A DNA stretch of 64,000 bases, from positions 62,001 to 126,000 of the forward strand of contig NZ_CAKE01000002.1 in NCBI RefSeq assembly GCF_000296835.1. The letters run 5' to 3'. Positions within the stretch are counted from its first letter, which is position 1. Each line of letters opens with the position of its first letter. The position numbers and the translations under genes are program-made. The notes under the pieces are model-generated. The model did not search any database. It was not told the DNA's origin and saw only the letters and a list, made by a program, of their open reading frames with translations. Source of the stretch: Lactobacillus hominis DSM 23910 = CRBIP 24.179 (lineage in GTDB: Bacteria; Bacillota; Bacilli; Lactobacillales; Lactobacillaceae). Positions 62,508 to 64,000 of this stretch are shown here, in pieces.

Positions 62508-62906
62508 TTACCAAACATAGGCAATAACTTCGCCACCGACATTCTTTTCTCTAGCTTCTTTATCAGTAATTACACCAGCAGAAGTAGAAATGATTGCGAT
62601 GCCAAGACCGTTAAGAACCTTTGGTAAGTTTTCAGCGCTAACGTAGTTTCTTAAACCTGGTTTAGAAATACGCTTTAAGCCAGAAATTACACGTTCATTG
62701 TTTGGTCCATACTTCAAAAAGATTTTAATCATACCTTGTTTATTGTCTTCTTCAACTTGGTAATCACGAATAAAACCTTCTTGTTTTAAGATCTCACTAA
62801 GTGATTTTTTCATTGATGATGCAGGAATTTCAACTGAATCATGTCTTGCCATGTTAGCGTTTCTGATTCTAGTTAAGTAATCTGCGATCGGATCAGTCAT
62901 GACCAT
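62508..62906 (-). CDS. rpsH: 30S ribosomal protein S8
   Basis: A 132-residue S8, the primary binder of 16S helix 21 and in many bacteria the spc operon repressor. [19 protein letters not shown] and [20 protein letters not shown] are typical. The first ATG (62906) is eight bases from GGAGG. Confidence 0.97.
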   Translation of the reverse strand: MVMTDPIADYLTRIRNANMARHDSVEIPASSMKKSLSEILKQEGFIRDYQVEEDNKQGMIKIFLKYGPNNERVISGLKRISKPGLRNYVSAENLPKVLNGLGIAIISTSAGVITDKEAREKNVGGEVIAYVW

Positions 62907-62929
62907 TTAATTTACCTCCTTACCGTTTA

Positions 62930-63115
62930 TTACCAACTTGCCTTTTTAAGACCAGGAATTTGACCCTTGTGTGCTAAGTCTTTTAAGCAAATACGGCATA
63001 ATTTAAACTTGCGGTAAACAGAGTGTGGACGACCACATCTTTCACAACGAGTGTATTCACGAGATGAGAACTTAGCAGGACGATGATTTCTGACGATTTG
63101 TGATGTTTTAGCCAT
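62930..63115 (-). CDS. rpsN: 30S ribosomal protein S14, zinc type
   Basis: A 61-residue S14 type Z with CxxC pairs in RCERCGRPH and [10 protein letters not shown], so it is the short zinc-binding form common as the main S14 of Firmicutes. Confidence 0.97.
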   Translation of the reverse strand: MAKTSQIVRNHRPAKFSSREYTRCERCGRPHSVYRKFKLCRICLKDLAHKGQIPGLKKASW

Positions 63116-63129
63116 TAATGTCCTCCAAA

Positions 63130-63672
63130 TTATTTAGCAAAAGGCATACCAAAATCTGCAAGAAGTTCACGAGCTTCTTCATCAGTATTGGCAGTAGTTA
63201 CAATAACAACGTCCAAACCTCTTACGCGGTTTACTTTATCATAATCGATTTCTGGGAAAATCAATTGTTCTCTGATACCTAAAGTGTAATTACCACGACC
63301 ATCAAATGATCTTGAGCTAACACCACGGAAATCACGAACTCGAGGAAGTGAAACGTTGATTAATTTATCTAAGAAATCATACATTCTATCTCCTCTAAGA
63401 GTTACCTTAGCACCAATAGACATACCTTCACGTAAACGGAAGTTTGCGATGGATTTCTTAGCTTTAGTAATCAATGGCTTTTGACCAGAGATAAGTGTAA
63501 GTTCTTCAACTGCTTCGTCTAAGTTCTTAGCGTTTGAAACAGCATCACCAACACCCATGTTTAAAACGATCTTTTCGATCTTAGGAATTTGCATTACAGA
63601 ATTGTAATTAAACTTTTCATTTAAAGCTGGAGCAATTTCTTTTGAATATTTTTCAGCTAAACTATTTGCCAT
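63130..63672 (-). CDS. rplE: 50S ribosomal protein L5
   Basis: A 180-residue L5 ([40 protein letters not shown]) that binds 5S rRNA and contacts P-site tRNA. Confidence 0.98.
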   Translation of the reverse strand: MANSLAEKYSKEIAPALNEKFNYNSVMQIPKIEKIVLNMGVGDAVSNAKNLDEAVEELTLISGQKPLITKAKKSIANFRLREGMSIGAKVTLRGDRMYDFLDKLINVSLPRVRDFRGVSSRSFDGRGNYTLGIREQLIFPEIDYDKVNRVRGLDVVIVTTANTDEEARELLADFGMPFAK

Positions 63673-63686
63673 TTGAGTCCTCCCTC

Positions 63687-63929
63687 CTATTTCTTATCTT
63701 TTTTACTTGCTTTTTCAATAACTTTAACATTAGAAGCGTGGATTGAACCTTCCTTTTCAACTACGCCACCGTTAGCGTTAGTTTGTGAAGGCTTTTCGTG
63801 CTTCTTGATTTTGTTGACACCTTTGACAACGACACGGTTAGTTTTGGCGTTGACTGAAAGAACAGTGCCTTCCTTGCCTTTATCCTTACCGGCAATAACC
63901 TTTACTTTGTCACCTGTTTTAACAAACAT
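63687..63929 (-). CDS. rplX: 50S ribosomal protein L24
   Basis: An 80-residue L24 with the N-terminal KOW motif ([19 protein letters not shown]). One of the assembly initiators of the 50S subunit. Confidence 0.97.
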   Translation of the reverse strand: MFVKTGDKVKVIAGKDKGKEGTVLSVNAKTNRVVVKGVNKIKKHEKPSQTNANGGVVEKEGSIHASNVKVIEKASKKDKK

Positions 63930-63949
63930 CAGTGCACCTCCCTAAATTT

Positions 63950-64000
63950 TTATAATACTTCAGGAGCAAGAGAAACGATCTTCATAAAATCGTTCTCACG
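63950..64000 (-). CDS. rplN: 50S ribosomal protein L14, C-terminal fragment (window edge)
   Basis: The last 16 codons, RENDFMKIVSLAPEVL, are the invariant C-terminus of L14. The gene continues beyond the right end. It precedes rplX by 20 bases, as expected in the spc operon. Confidence 0.93.
   Translation of the reverse strand, partial: RENDFMKIVSLAPEVL

Overview
The window is a low-GC Firmicutes chromosome segment. It most likely comes from a Lactobacillus of the acidophilus/gasseri/johnsonii type: the ribosomal and translation genes match that group in sequence style, and there are D-gluconate and peptidase C genes, lipoproteins with short Lactobacillus-style signal peptides, strong AGGAGG ribosome sites and frequent TTG starts. 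Species assignment is an inference from reading alone.

Most housekeeping genes lie on the minus strand. Read from right to left they follow the usual Firmicutes order. At 51-64 kb are the spc/alpha ribosomal operon (rplN tail, rplX, rplE, rpsN, rpsH, rplF, rplR, rpsE, rpmD, rplO, secY, adk, infA, rpmJ, rpsM, rpsK, rpoA, rplQ), then ecfA1-ecfA2-ecfT, truA, rplM and rpsI. At 21-29 kb are dut, radA, gltX, cysS, mrnC, rlmB, a DUF4097 lipoprotein and a SigH/ComX-like sigma factor. At 5-11 kb are rpmG, secE, nusG, rplK, rplA, an amino-acid ABC transporter, rplJ and rplL. At 0-4 kb are an RsmC-like methylase, tadA, the SRP RNA, dnaX, ybaB and the first codons of recR. Several ribosomal leaders carry recognisable control structures (L10 leader with attenuator, paired L1-type motifs, L13-type leader).

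Between the sigma-factor gene and rpmG, which are neighbours in Bacillus, lies an inserted block (about 10.9-21.3 kb). Its core is a flavin-based extracellular electron transfer locus. A FMN transferase (ApbE type) and a lipoprotein with two FMN-attachment motifs lie on the minus strand; a type II NADH dehydrogenase with a membrane tail, EetA, EetB and a polyprenyl diphosphate synthase lie divergently on the plus strand. A UbiA-type prenyltransferase that could complete the demethylmenaquinone branch is at 30.9 kb. Together these could pass electrons from NADH to a quinone and on to surface flavins. An OFA-type MFS carrier, a glycerate kinase and a gluconate kinase follow.

The region 29.5-40.7 kb is accessory metabolism: PepC, the UbiA enzyme, a NitT/TauT-type ABC importer, a P-loop kinase-like protein, two phosphoglycerate-mutase-family proteins, two tandem small membrane proteins, a cation diffusion facilitator, a HAD-like protein lacking its catalytic aspartate, a DJ-1/PfpI protein and an NmrA-like protein.

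The most distinctive region is a roughly 10.5-kb integrated element at 40844-51404. It is bounded by a perfect 20-bp direct repeat, of which the right copy is the 3' end of rpsI. It carries a tyrosine integrase, an excisionase-like protein, a HUH-type Rep with an SF3-like helicase domain, an FtsK/TcpA-type ATPase, two small unknown proteins and, divergently, a single-chain Type ISP-like restriction-modification enzyme preceded by an unrecognised 213-codon gene. It reads as an integrative mobilizable element carrying a phage-defence cargo. Candidate origin hairpins, an operator-like palindrome and an 18-bp segment shared by both halves are visible. No tRNA genes, rRNA genes, CRISPR arrays or transposase genes were seen.
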